DNA of 64,000 nt, from contig CP121690.1 in the NCBI GenBank assembly GCA_038396605.1, forward strand, positions 2,694,356 through 2,758,355. The letters run 5' to 3'. Numbering within the stretch: the stretch's first letter is position 1; every line of letters begins with the position of its first letter. The position numbers and the translations under genes are program-made. Shown piece by piece: positions 18,414-27,092 of the stretch. This DNA is from Eubacteriales bacterium mix99 (GTDB lineage Bacteria; Bacillota; Clostridia; Caldicoprobacterales; DTU083). The notes beneath the pieces were generated by a model that saw nothing but the letters and a program-made list of their open reading frames with translations, made no database searches and was not told the origin of the DNA.

Positions 18414-21227
18414 CTATTTTATTTTAACACATTTCCTCATAAAATACTTTCTGAGCTCCTCAACCAGCACAACGATCAGAGGCAGCATTATCAAAAACAG
18501 CCAATCCCTTGCGCCAATCGAAGCGGTCTGGAAAATATCCTGCAAAAACGGTACATAGATTATCGCACTGATCAACAATATTTCAAACACGATCCCTCTG
18601 ACCACCTGTTTATTGCTGAACAGCCCCACCTCCAGGAGGGATCCCGATTGCGTACGGCAGTTCAGCACCATACCGGCCTGGCAGAAGACAATGGACGCAA
18701 GCGCCATAGTCGTAGCCTGTGCGTAGACTGTTCCTGAGCCTGCAAGCGGTACGGCAGGCCAACCGTTGAGCTTGTTCACATAGAAATATGCCAGCATCGA
18801 GAAAGCAGATTCCATCATTCCATACCATAGAAAGCCCTTAATGGCAACATGTTTGTTCAATAACGGCTCGCTCTGCCGACGGGGCGGTCTGTCCATAACA
18901 CCCTTTTCAGGCAATTCCATGCCCAATCCGAGTGCAGGCATCATATCGGTTCCCAGATCAACCAATAATATCTGCATCACAGTCAGAGGCAGCGGTATTC
19001 TGCCCCGCGAAAAAAGGAAAAAAGCAGAAGGCACTGCTTCCGGCATATTGCTGCAGAGAATGTAGAGAAGAAACTTCCTGATGTTGCTGTAAACAGCACG
19101 CCCCTCCCCTATTGCCTTCACGATTGAGGCAAAATTATCATCCGTCAGGATCATGTCGGCGGCTTCCTTCGCGACATCGGTACCTGTCATCCCCATTGCG
19201 ATACCTATGTCAGCCTTCTTAAGTGCGGGAGAATCGTTTACACCGTCGCCCGTTACCGCGACGATATGACCCATCTCCTGAAGGTTGGACACCACCCTGA
19301 ATTTTTGCTCGGGCGCCACTCTGGCAAAGATGACTTCATCCTGCAAAGCCTTCTTAAGCTCATCATCCTGCATGTTTTGCAGCTCTATTCCCGATATAAT
19401 CCGCGGATGATCACCATTTACAATGCCAATATGTTTTGCAATGCTCTCGGCAGTCAAGCCATAGTCGCCGGTTATCATTATGATTCGAATATCAGCCTTG
19501 TGGCATAGGTCAACAGCCTTTGCAACTTCCGGTCTCGGCGGATCCATCATTACGGTTAACCCGACAAAGGTAAGATCCTGCTCAACCATCTCCGACGTAT
19601 ACGCACTCAGCGCCGATGGCAGATTATCGTTCTTCTTTAAAAGCCTGTATGCAACTGCAAGCACCCTCAATCCCCTGCGCGCATAGCCATCATTGGCGGC
19701 CATTATCCGCTTTCTCTGCTCATCCGTGATCTCATGCCGCCCTCCGTCTGTAAATACGCCGCTGCAGAGCTCCAGAACCTCTTTCGGTGATCCCTTCACA
19801 TATGCGATCCTCCAAGTTCCATCAACGGGCTGTTTTAGCTGATTGATGGTCGTCATCCTCTTGCGCCTTGAATCAAACGGCAGTTCTCTCAGCCTCGGAG
19901 TGGATGTAAACATATCCTCGGGATTAAGCCCTGCCTTCTTTGCTGCTACCCCAAGGCAGGCCTCGGTCGGGTCGCCGAGCACGGTATATTTATCACTTCC
20001 CCCGTCGGGAGGAACCACGCGTGCGTTGCTGCAAAGACTTGCCCCCTTAAGGAGAAGCTTTAATCCCTTATTGTCGGCTGCGGTCACTTTCCTGTCCCCA
20101 GCCATGATATCCCCGACGGGAGCATATCCGAGTCCCGTAACCTTGTATTCCGCCTCCGGAGTCCATAAATTGGTAACTGTCATCTCATTCTGGGTCAGAG
20201 TGCCTGTTTTATCCGAACATATTACAGTGGTACAGCCAAGCGTCTCCACAGCTGAAAGCCGCTTCACAAGCGCGTGTTCCTTTGCCATCCGCTGAACCGC
20301 CATCGCAAGAGACAGCGTAACAGTCGGCAAAAGTCCTTCCGGTATAAACGCGACAATCATCCCCAGCGAAAAGATGAAAGCCTGCGCAAAAGGCTGGTGC
20401 ACGATAAATATCGCCGCAGTGAAGAAAGCTACTCCAAAGCCGACTGCGATGAATGAAACCTGCTTTGTCAATCTGTCCAGTTCCTTCTCCAGAGGGCTCT
20501 GCTCCTCCTGAACCGTTTGCGTCAAATTGGCAATCTTTCCGAACTCGGTATCCATCCCTGTCGAAACTACGACGGCCCGGCCGGTACCGCTTGACACACT
20601 CGTGCCGGCGAATATCAGATTCGGGATCTCGTATATCGACATGTCCTCCCTCAGAACAGAGTCATGTGTCCTGCGGACCGGATTGGATTCTCCTGTCAGC
20701 GTGGACTGGTTTACCTGAAGGTCGTTACTCGAAATCAATCGCGCATCGGCAGATATCTTATCGCCTTCGGAAAAAACCATTATATCTCCCGGAACCAAAT
20801 CCTCAGCCAGTATCTGCTGTTCCCTGTTATCCCGTATAACATTCGTATAAGAGGGAAGCATCTTTTTCAACGCATTGGTGGCTTTCCCGGCGCGGTATTC
20901 CTGCCAGAAGCTGAAAACTCCGTTTATGATATTCACCAGCCAGATCGCAAAGCCAAGCTCCGGTATTTTGGCAACGAACGCGATGATGCCACCTGCCCAG
21001 AGCAAAATAGCCATCAAGCTTATGAAGCTCGACAGGAAAACCAGGATCACAGGCTTGCCTTTGGCCTCCTTTATTACATTCTTCCCATACCTGCGCTGCC
21101 TTGCCGCCGCCTCTTCCGGTGTCAATCCACCATTTGCACTGCCCGTCTCCCGGCACACATCTTCCGGCGACAACTTACATATCTCCCTCATTTCATGATC
21201 ATTCCGTTTCATTTTCTTCTCGCCCAT
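18414..21227 (-). CDS. P-type cation-transporting ATPase (P2 type)
   Basis: About 937 residues with all P-type landmarks: TGES in the actuator domain, the phosphorylated Asp in CSDKTGTLTQNEMTV, TGDGVNDSPALKKADIGIAM at the hinge, and about ten membrane segments. The M4 motif is FIPEGLLPTVTLSLAMA with RMAKEHALVKRL after it, closer to Na,K-ATPase-like (P2C) proteins than to classical SERCA types. It probably exports Na+ or Ca2+, but the ion is not certain. ATG 21227 has AAGG eight bases upstream; the longer ATG 21242 has no visible site. It heads an operon with two TrkA proteins and is preceded by a promoter and palindrome. Confidence 0.92.
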   Translation of the reverse strand: MGEKKMKRNDHEMREICKLSPEDVCRETGSANGGLTPEEAAARQRRYGKNVIKEAKGKPVILVFLSSFISLMAILLWAGGIIAFVAKIPELGFAIWLVNIINGVFSFWQEYRAGKATNALKKMLPSYTNVIRDNREQQILAEDLVPGDIMVFSEGDKISADARLISSNDLQVNQSTLTGESNPVRRTHDSVLREDMSIYEIPNLIFAGTSVSSGTGRAVVVSTGMDTEFGKIANLTQTVQEEQSPLEKELDRLTKQVSFIAVGFGVAFFTAAIFIVHQPFAQAFIFSLGMIVAFIPEGLLPTVTLSLAMAVQRMAKEHALVKRLSAVETLGCTTVICSDKTGTLTQNEMTVTNLWTPEAEYKVTGLGYAPVGDIMAGDRKVTAADNKGLKLLLKGASLCSNARVVPPDGGSDKYTVLGDPTEACLGVAAKKAGLNPEDMFTSTPRLRELPFDSRRKRMTTINQLKQPVDGTWRIAYVKGSPKEVLELCSGVFTDGGRHEITDEQRKRIMAANDGYARRGLRVLAVAYRLLKKNDNLPSALSAYTSEMVEQDLTFVGLTVMMDPPRPEVAKAVDLCHKADIRIIMITGDYGLTAESIAKHIGIVNGDHPRIISGIELQNMQDDELKKALQDEVIFARVAPEQKFRVVSNLQEMGHIVAVTGDGVNDSPALKKADIGIAMGMTGTDVAKEAADMILTDDNFASIVKAIGEGRAVYSNIRKFLLYILCSNMPEAVPSAFFLFSRGRIPLPLTVMQILLVDLGTDMMPALGLGMELPEKGVMDRPPRRQSEPLLNKHVAIKGFLWYGMMESAFSMLAYFYVNKLNGWPAVPLAGSGTVYAQATTMALASIVFCQAGMVLNCRTQSGSLLEVGLFSNKQVVRGIVFEILLISAIIYVPFLQDIFQTASIGARDWLFLIMLPLIVVLVEELRKYFMRKCVKIK

Positions 21228-21254
21228 ATCAAGTACCTTCATTCATAAAAAATA

Positions 21255-21271
21255 GATTGAACAGTTCAATC
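21255..21271 (-). promoter_or_regulatory. 17-bp palindromic operator of the ATPase-trkA operon
   Basis: GATTGAACAGTTCAATC is a perfect inverted repeat around a central A. It lies just downstream of the -10 box and 27 bases before ATG 21227, a typical repressor position. The binding protein is unknown; no regulator gene adjoins it. Confidence 0.65.
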
Positions 21272-21281
21272 AAATGTTTAC

Positions 21282-21310
21282 ATTTTACCACAACATAATC
21301 ACGACTACAA
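21282..21310 (-). promoter_or_regulatory. Probable promoter of the ATPase-trkA operon
   Basis: On the minus strand, TTGTAG (21305-21310) and TAAAAT (21282-21287) are 17 bases apart. Confidence 0.5.
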
Positions 21311-21382
21311 TCATTAAATTTATGGAGGGCCTGACATAACGAAGAACGGTTCACCGGGGATGTCATCACCGAAATGCCAACA

Positions 21383-21429
21383 AATCTCACCGTCGGTTAC
21401 GACAAAGTAAATCCCATTCCTATAGCGGG
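21383..21429 (-). repeat. Dispersed 47-bp repeat, copy B
   Basis: 87 percent identical to 15908-15954. In the minus frame it continues on both sides as DISRYRNGIYFVVTDGEI and then WHFGDDIPGEP up to a stop near 21325. That frame is one step off the end of the DUF1848 gene, so it could be a small ORF, a relic, or a frameshifted DUF1848 tail. Confidence 0.5.
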
Positions 21430-21446
21430 AAATGTCTTTGCCTGCC

Positions 21447-22388
21447 TCAGCCAAAAAACCGCATCTGTGTATCACGACATGATTTCACTTCGCGGTTGCT
21501 TATTCTGTCATCCCTGCCGACCTCGCCTGAAATCAGCGGTGATTTCGGGTTGTGTCTGGTAACGTTGCCATCCACAGCCCTTTTGTTATAATTGGCATAG
21601 CAATAGCGGCAGCCGTTTTTACAGGTGTTGTACATACCAATGTCCATACTGGTTACGCAGTCGCATTCGGGGCGCTGGTTCCTGTCCTTGCTGACATTCA
21701 AATGAAAACCAAGCAGCTTTGTGAACAACCGGTCATCAATGCAGCGTGCATGCCCTATTCCATACTGCCGTAAGTCAATTGATTCTGCACAGGCGTCCAT
21801 CTCCAGATCATAGCTATGGGCAATTTCAGCGAGTTTGGCACTCAGTCCCATCTGATCTGCAGGTGGAAAGTCCAGCAATGCCATCTCCTTTAAATTGCCC
21901 TGGACCCCCCGGTAATCCTTATCAATAAAACTGAAAATCACCTTTTTTGTATAGCCCTTCAATTCTTTTACAATCCTGTCAAACGCATGAATGTGATAAT
22001 CCATCGGATATCGTTTGCTGATGAGAATGGGATCATATCGCCAGATAACCCTGTCTGCACCAATCGTATCGGAAAGCCGCCTGAAAGAAGAAATAATCGT
22101 ATCCGGCTTGTCCGGCAGATTCGGCTCGATATCCCTGCCATAAGGCGTGATGGTGAATTGGAAGCAGTACATGTAATCCCTGAGCTCGGCAAGCCGGTCC
22201 AGCATCGGTACTGGATTTTTTGTCCAGAATACAATGCCGTCCACAACATCCGGTGCAAGCCGGATTCTGCTTATCTGGTGAAAGTTCATTGGATTACGCA
22301 CCAAAACATACCCTTCCCTGATCCGGTTATAGAACCAGTCCGAGTAGTACGCCGGTATATCAGTCCGCCGGCTTGCACTTACGATCAT
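21447..22388 (-). CDS. DUF1848 family protein (radical-SAM-like)
   Basis: 313 residues beginning MIVSASRRTDIPAYYSDWF, the hallmark of DUF1848. A TIM-barrel-like body has FWTKNPVPML and VIWRYDPILIS, and near the C-terminus is a Cys-x3-Cys-x2-Cys cluster (CKNGCRYCYANYN), here at the end instead of the start as in ordinary radical SAM proteins. The reaction is unknown. ATG 22388 follows GGAAGGTGGGG and overlaps the stop of an acetyltransferase relic by four bases. Confidence 0.9.
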   Translation of the reverse strand: MIVSASRRTDIPAYYSDWFYNRIREGYVLVRNPMNFHQISRIRLAPDVVDGIVFWTKNPVPMLDRLAELRDYMYCFQFTITPYGRDIEPNLPDKPDTIISSFRRLSDTIGADRVIWRYDPILISKRYPMDYHIHAFDRIVKELKGYTKKVIFSFIDKDYRGVQGNLKEMALLDFPPADQMGLSAKLAEIAHSYDLEMDACAESIDLRQYGIGHARCIDDRLFTKLLGFHLNVSKDRNQRPECDCVTSMDIGMYNTCKNGCRYCYANYNKRAVDGNVTRHNPKSPLISGEVGRDDRISNREVKSCRDTQMRFFG

Positions 22389-22660
22389 TTCCCCACCTTC
22401 CTTTCCATATACCTGTACATCCAAGTAGCGGTATACTGGTACGCTATCCGCGGCGATCCATCCTTCTCATATATAATGCCGCATCTTTCAAAGCCATCCT
22501 TTTCCACGACATGCTGCATGGTCAGATTATCCGAATGGGTATCCATACGGATATTACAGGCCCTTTTTCGGCAAAAATCGAAGCAGCATCGGAACACACC
22601 CCGTAGTATCCCGTCGCAGCGTATGGTTTCCTTCCAGATGCTGCTTTCCGCTGCGACACA
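22385..22660 (-). pseudogene. C-terminal remnant of a GNAT acetyltransferase
   Basis: The frame gives RMDTHSDNLTMQHVVEKDGF and CGIIYEKDGSPRIAYQ, the typical acetyl-CoA-binding C-terminal half of small GNAT enzymes. Its N-terminal half is missing or unrecognisable, replaced by the end of the alcohol dehydrogenase region. The stop TGA overlaps the DUF1848 start (ATGA), showing the two genes were once an operon. Confidence 0.6.
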
Positions 22661-22673
22661 TCTGCAGCATCCA

Positions 22674-23849
22674 TCATCTTGCCATTCTGTAAATCTCTTC
22701 AATTTCTTTTGCTCCCAGCGGAATGAGCCTTGAGAATTTCAGCGTATCACCCTGTGTGGCATTGAGGGCAAGTGCTTTTATATCATCTTCCGTGGCGGAC
22801 AGCCCCAGCTCATGCAAAGATACCGGCATACCTACCTCGCTGAAGAATTTTTCTGTGGCTTCAATCCCGGAAAAGGCCGCTTTTTCATCGTCGGTCTCCG
22901 TCATGCCCCATACCTTGCGCGCATACCTGGCGAAGCGGTCCACTGCCTGTTTGTACTGGAAGCGTGCCCAGGAAGCCCATACTGCCGTCAGCGTCGCGCC
23001 ATGGGTATAGTCATAAAAGGCACTGAGTGGCATTCCAATCTTGTGCACTGAAAAATCCTTGCCACGTCCGCATCCGGTCAGATCATTATGAGAAAGGCTC
23101 GAGCACCACATGATTTCCGCCATGGCATCATAATCCCTGCGGTCCTTCAGAGCCGCCTTCGCATTTTTTACAACTGTCCTCAGCAGCCCTTCTGCGATCT
23201 CATCAGTAAGGTCGCACTGAATGCCGGGAATAAAATATCGTTCCATCGTGTGCATCATAATATCCGCAATGCCTGCTGCCAGCTGGTAATCCGGCAGTGT
23301 AAAGGTTAGCTCAGGATTCATAACCGCAAATTTGCAGCGGTTGAACTCGGTACTGAGACCGGTTTTAATATCCGTTTCCTCATTGGTCAACACTGCGGAG
23401 TCGCTCATCTCGCTTCCTGCTGCCGCAATGGTAAGCACTACACCTACCGGCATCGACTTGGTAAGCGGAGCCTTCTGCGTCCATATATCCCAGAGCTGAA
23501 TGCCGGGATTCGCAGCTCCATGAGCAATCCCCTTGGCTGTATCTATGGCACTGCCACCCCCAACAGCGAGGACGAAATCACAATGCTTCTTTGCTGCCAG
23601 TGCCGCACCTTCCTCGGCGTGTGCAAGCGTCGGATTCGGTCTCGCTCCGCCGAATTCCACAGAATCGACGCCTTCCGCCTTCAGTGATTTTTCAACACGC
23701 CCAAGCAGCCCACTTCTTACCACACTGCCTTTGCCGTAAACCAGGATAACCCTGGAACCACCCCACTTCTTCACTTCCTTACCTGTTTCATTTTCCGTTC
23801 CTTTTCCGAACACGACTTCCGTTGGTGCATACTGCGTAAAATTGTCCAT
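22674..23849 (-). CDS. Iron-containing alcohol dehydrogenase (butanol dehydrogenase-like)
   Basis: 391 residues. The NAD(P)-binding motif is GGGSAIDTAKG, followed by a metal-binding C-terminal half with AGIADIMMHTMERYF and YTHGATLTAVW, whose His residues coordinate iron. The start MDNFTQYAPTEVVFGKGTE is typical for the BdhA/YqhD-like branch, which reduces aldehydes to alcohols with NAD(P)H. ATG 23849 was chosen because AAAGGAGAG lies upstream. It appears to be its own unit. Confidence 0.92.
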   Translation of the reverse strand: MDNFTQYAPTEVVFGKGTENETGKEVKKWGGSRVILVYGKGSVVRSGLLGRVEKSLKAEGVDSVEFGGARPNPTLAHAEEGAALAAKKHCDFVLAVGGGSAIDTAKGIAHGAANPGIQLWDIWTQKAPLTKSMPVGVVLTIAAAGSEMSDSAVLTNEETDIKTGLSTEFNRCKFAVMNPELTFTLPDYQLAAGIADIMMHTMERYFIPGIQCDLTDEIAEGLLRTVVKNAKAALKDRRDYDAMAEIMWCSSLSHNDLTGCGRGKDFSVHKIGMPLSAFYDYTHGATLTAVWASWARFQYKQAVDRFARYARKVWGMTETDDEKAAFSGIEATEKFFSEVGMPVSLHELGLSATEDDIKALALNATQGDTLKFSRLIPLGAKEIEEIYRMAR

Positions 23850-24102
23850 ACCATGCTCTCCTTTTTTTGTTATGAATTCACTTTCCAATCCGCTCTGCTC
23901 CATGTACTTTGTTTCACGCTATGAACTCTCTGAATTCCCATTTTCAGAAGGCCATCATTCTTCTTATCCCCTATTATAGCATAGATTATGGGTATCCTTC
24001 CAACGTCCCTCTGTTGAAAGAGCCTGCCTTTCCTCCTTCGATATGGCATCCAGATAACAAAAGCCCAACAACAGATGCTTTCCATTTTTGAGATTTCAGC
24101 CT

Positions 24103-25269
24103 TTATTTGTTTTTTACAATGAGTTTGGACAAACATTCGGACATGACGAGCATGAGTACGGCAAAGAACAATAAATAGAACGGATACACTCCAATGCTGA
24201 TATGATCGGCGATCACACCAAAAAGCGGCGGCATGAAAGTACTTCCCACATATGCACTTGCCATCTGAATACCAATGATTGCCTGTGAATTTTCCTTGCC
24301 AAAATTCGAAGGGGTTGCATGAATAATGGAAGGATAAACAGGAGCGCATCCCAGACCTGTCAGCACCAATCCAATCAATGCCAATGTACTGGCCTTTACA
24401 GGAAGTCCGATCAGAACAATGCCGGTTGCAGCTAAAAGGATTCCATAGCGAATGAGCCGTTTGTCACCGATCTTTTCCGAAACAAAGCCACACAGAAAAC
24501 GTCCAAAGGTGATGCCAAGATAAAAAAACGAAGCAAAACTCGCCGCAGTCCCGGTTTCGATCCTACGGGATTGTACAAGATAACTGCTGGCCCATAGCCC
24601 CGCTGTCGTTTCAAGGGCGCAATAGCTGAAAAAGGTGATCAGAACGAATGAAACTCCGGGAATCTTCAAAGCCTGCAGCAAAGGCAAAGCCTTCACAGGA
24701 GAATCGCTGTTGTTGTCATCAGGTGATTTTCTTTTCCAAAGCGGAAGACTCATGAAAAACATCACAGTCAGAACAATTTGTATGATCGCTACTGAGCGAT
24801 AGCCATAATGCCATCTGTATCCCCTTTTCAGGCAATAGCTCATGATATAGGGACTTACTGCCGCACCAACGCCCCAAAAGCAATGAAGCCAGCTCATATG
24901 CCTTGCCGCATAATGAAGTGCAACATAGTTGTTCAAGGCTGCATCCACCGCACCTGCTCCAAGTCCGTATGGAATCGCCCACAAGCAGAGGGAGATCATT
25001 GATCCGGAAACAGAAAATCCGAAAAGTGCGACTGCTGTCATCATTACGCTGACTGCGGTGATCCACCCTGCCCCAAACCTTTTTGTCAGCCTGTCTGACA
25101 TAAGGCTGGATACAATCGTTCCACCGGCTATTATCATGGTTATGATTCCGGCATAGGACAACGGTACGCCAAATTGCCTGTACATAACAGGCCACGCAGA
25201 ACCGAGAAGGGAATCGGGCAGGCCAAGACTGATAAAAGCAATATAGATGATTGGTAAAAGTAAATGCAT
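24103..25269 (-). CDS. MFS transporter
   Basis: 388 residues with twelve predicted membrane helices. The loop 2-3 motif of the major facilitator family appears as SDRLTKRFGAG, and the second half repeats it as GFVSEKIGDKRL. It resembles the FucP-like/YfmO-type MFS of unknown substrate. It ends 14 bases before the ABC exporter pair on the same strand, though the transcript order (exporters first) would place it last in that operon. Confidence 0.88.
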   Translation of the reverse strand: MHLLLPIIYIAFISLGLPDSLLGSAWPVMYRQFGVPLSYAGIITMIIAGGTIVSSLMSDRLTKRFGAGWITAVSVMMTAVALFGFSVSGSMISLCLWAIPYGLGAGAVDAALNNYVALHYAARHMSWLHCFWGVGAAVSPYIMSYCLKRGYRWHYGYRSVAIIQIVLTVMFFMSLPLWKRKSPDDNNSDSPVKALPLLQALKIPGVSFVLITFFSYCALETTAGLWASSYLVQSRRIETGTAASFASFFYLGITFGRFLCGFVSEKIGDKRLIRYGILLAATGIVLIGLPVKASTLALIGLVLTGLGCAPVYPSIIHATPSNFGKENSQAIIGIQMASAYVGSTFMPPLFGVIADHISIGVYPFYLLFFAVLMLVMSECLSKLIVKNK

Positions 25270-25283
25270 GTGTCCTCCATAGA

Positions 25284-27092
25284 TTACATTTTCAGCGAAT
25301 CGTCAGCCTGTTCCTCATCGAACTGGCTGTTATAAAGCTTCCCGTACGCACCCTTTTTAGCCAGCAGTTCCCTATGGGTTCCCTGCTCCACAATGTCTCC
25401 GTTTTCCATTACCAGAATGAGGTCTGCATCCCGGATGGTGGACAGCCGGTGTGCGATTACAAAACTGGTCCTTCCTTTCATAGCCCGTTTCATAGCTGTC
25501 TGAATCAGCACTTCCAGCCGGGTATCCACACTGCTGGTCGCCTCATCCAGAATGAGAATCCGGGGATTTTTCAGAATAGCCCGGGCAATGGTAAGAAGCT
25601 GTTTCTGCCCCAGTGAAACATTGCTGCCCTCTTCGTTGATCATCATGTCATATCCGCCCGGCATTGTCTGAATAAAGTGGTGCACATTGGCAGCCCTGGC
25701 AGCCTGTACAACTTCCTCATCGGTAGCGTCCGGTTTTCCAAAGCGGATATTGTCCCGGATCGTGTCGTGATACAGCCAGGCGTCCTGCAGTACCATGCCA
25801 AACAGCTTTCGTTCCGAGCTCCTCCGCATATCATAAATGCTTTCCCCGTCAATCCTGATATCTCCTGCGTCCACATCGTAAAAGCGCATCAGCAGATTGA
25901 TCATCGTGGTCTTCCCCGCTCCGGTGGCTCCAACAATGGCAATGGTCTGCCCCGGCTTTGCCTCCAGGGAAAAATCCCTGATCAGCGGCTTCTTCTTTGT
26001 ATAGGAAAATTGCACATGTTCAAACTGCACATGGCCACTGCATTTTTCCGGTTCCAACCGAGTATCGCTTACTTTCCCGGCGCTTTCCTCTGCCTCATCC
26101 AGAAAATTCATAATCCGCTCCATGGAAGCAACGGCGCTTTGAAGTGCCGGGAAAAGCTGGGTAATTTGTCCCAGCGGATCATAGAGAATCCAGATGTATT
26201 GAACGAAGGCCTGCATGTTTCCCAGCGTCATCCCGGAAAACAGCACCGAATACCCCGTCAGCACTGCCATGACGATATAGGTGAAATTCACCATAAACTC
26301 CATGACAGGTGATATCAGTGAGGATTTGAAGTTGGCCCTGAAACCGACCCGGTTGATTTTTTCATTGATCTTCCAGAACCCCCTGATCGTTTCCTCTTCA
26401 TTGTTATACAGTTTAATGACCGTAAAACCGGTATATCTCTCCTGCACATAACCGTTTAGATCCGCCAGGGCATTCTGCATGGTAAGAAAATCCCCCTGGG
26501 AACGTTTCATGAAATAGCGTGACAGGAAGAAGGATGCCGGTATCATGATCATGGAGGCCAACCCCAGGGGGACAGAGATATAGAGCATCATGACAAAGGT
26601 AATGATGACGCTGATAACCGAATACGTCATGGCCAAGAGGGATTGAAGAACCGCATTGCTTACCACATCCACATCATTTGTCACCGTATTCAGTACGGTT
26701 CCCTGTTGGTGCCTGTCAAAATAGGATACCGGCAGGCGATTCATCTTTGCATAAATGCGGGTCCGCAAATCCTTGAACGCATCCTGTACGCCGCCGCCCA
26801 TCATAAAGCTGGAAATATAGGTGAGAGACTGTCTCACCACATTAAAAATGATAAGCACAAGGACAACCTTCCATATATAGGGGAAATTAACCCCCGCACC
26901 CGGTGTGCCTGCCTTCATATCCTTTACGTTTTTTCCAAGCTCTGTAATTCCAAGCCCTATGATAAAGGGATTCAACCCTCCCAAAATACTGCCCAGAGAC
27001 GTAAATACAATGGGCAGTATGATTTGTAATTTATAAGGCGAAAAACACAGATGGACAAGCTTTTTCGCCCTGGATAACTGAATCTGTGTCAA
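25284..27092 (-). CDS. ABC exporter half-transporter (canonical Walker B partner)
   Basis: 602 residues: six-helix exporter domain (about 20-330), then the ATPase with Walker A GATGAGKT, the degenerate signature NVSLGQKQ, Walker B ILILDEATSSVD with the catalytic Glu, and H-loop IAHRLS. It starts inside the stop of the upstream half (ATGA overlap) and forms with it a heterodimeric exporter. It is the counterpart of the gene at 731. Confidence 0.93.
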   Translation of the reverse strand: MTQIQLSRAKKLVHLCFSPYKLQIILPIVFTSLGSILGGLNPFIIGLGITELGKNVKDMKAGTPGAGVNFPYIWKVVLVLIIFNVVRQSLTYISSFMMGGGVQDAFKDLRTRIYAKMNRLPVSYFDRHQQGTVLNTVTNDVDVVSNAVLQSLLAMTYSVISVIITFVMMLYISVPLGLASMIMIPASFFLSRYFMKRSQGDFLTMQNALADLNGYVQERYTGFTVIKLYNNEEETIRGFWKINEKINRVGFRANFKSSLISPVMEFMVNFTYIVMAVLTGYSVLFSGMTLGNMQAFVQYIWILYDPLGQITQLFPALQSAVASMERIMNFLDEAEESAGKVSDTRLEPEKCSGHVQFEHVQFSYTKKKPLIRDFSLEAKPGQTIAIVGATGAGKTTMINLLMRFYDVDAGDIRIDGESIYDMRRSSERKLFGMVLQDAWLYHDTIRDNIRFGKPDATDEEVVQAARAANVHHFIQTMPGGYDMMINEEGSNVSLGQKQLLTIARAILKNPRILILDEATSSVDTRLEVLIQTAMKRAMKGRTSFVIAHRLSTIRDADLILVMENGDIVEQGTHRELLAKKGAYGKLYNSQFDEEQADDSLKM

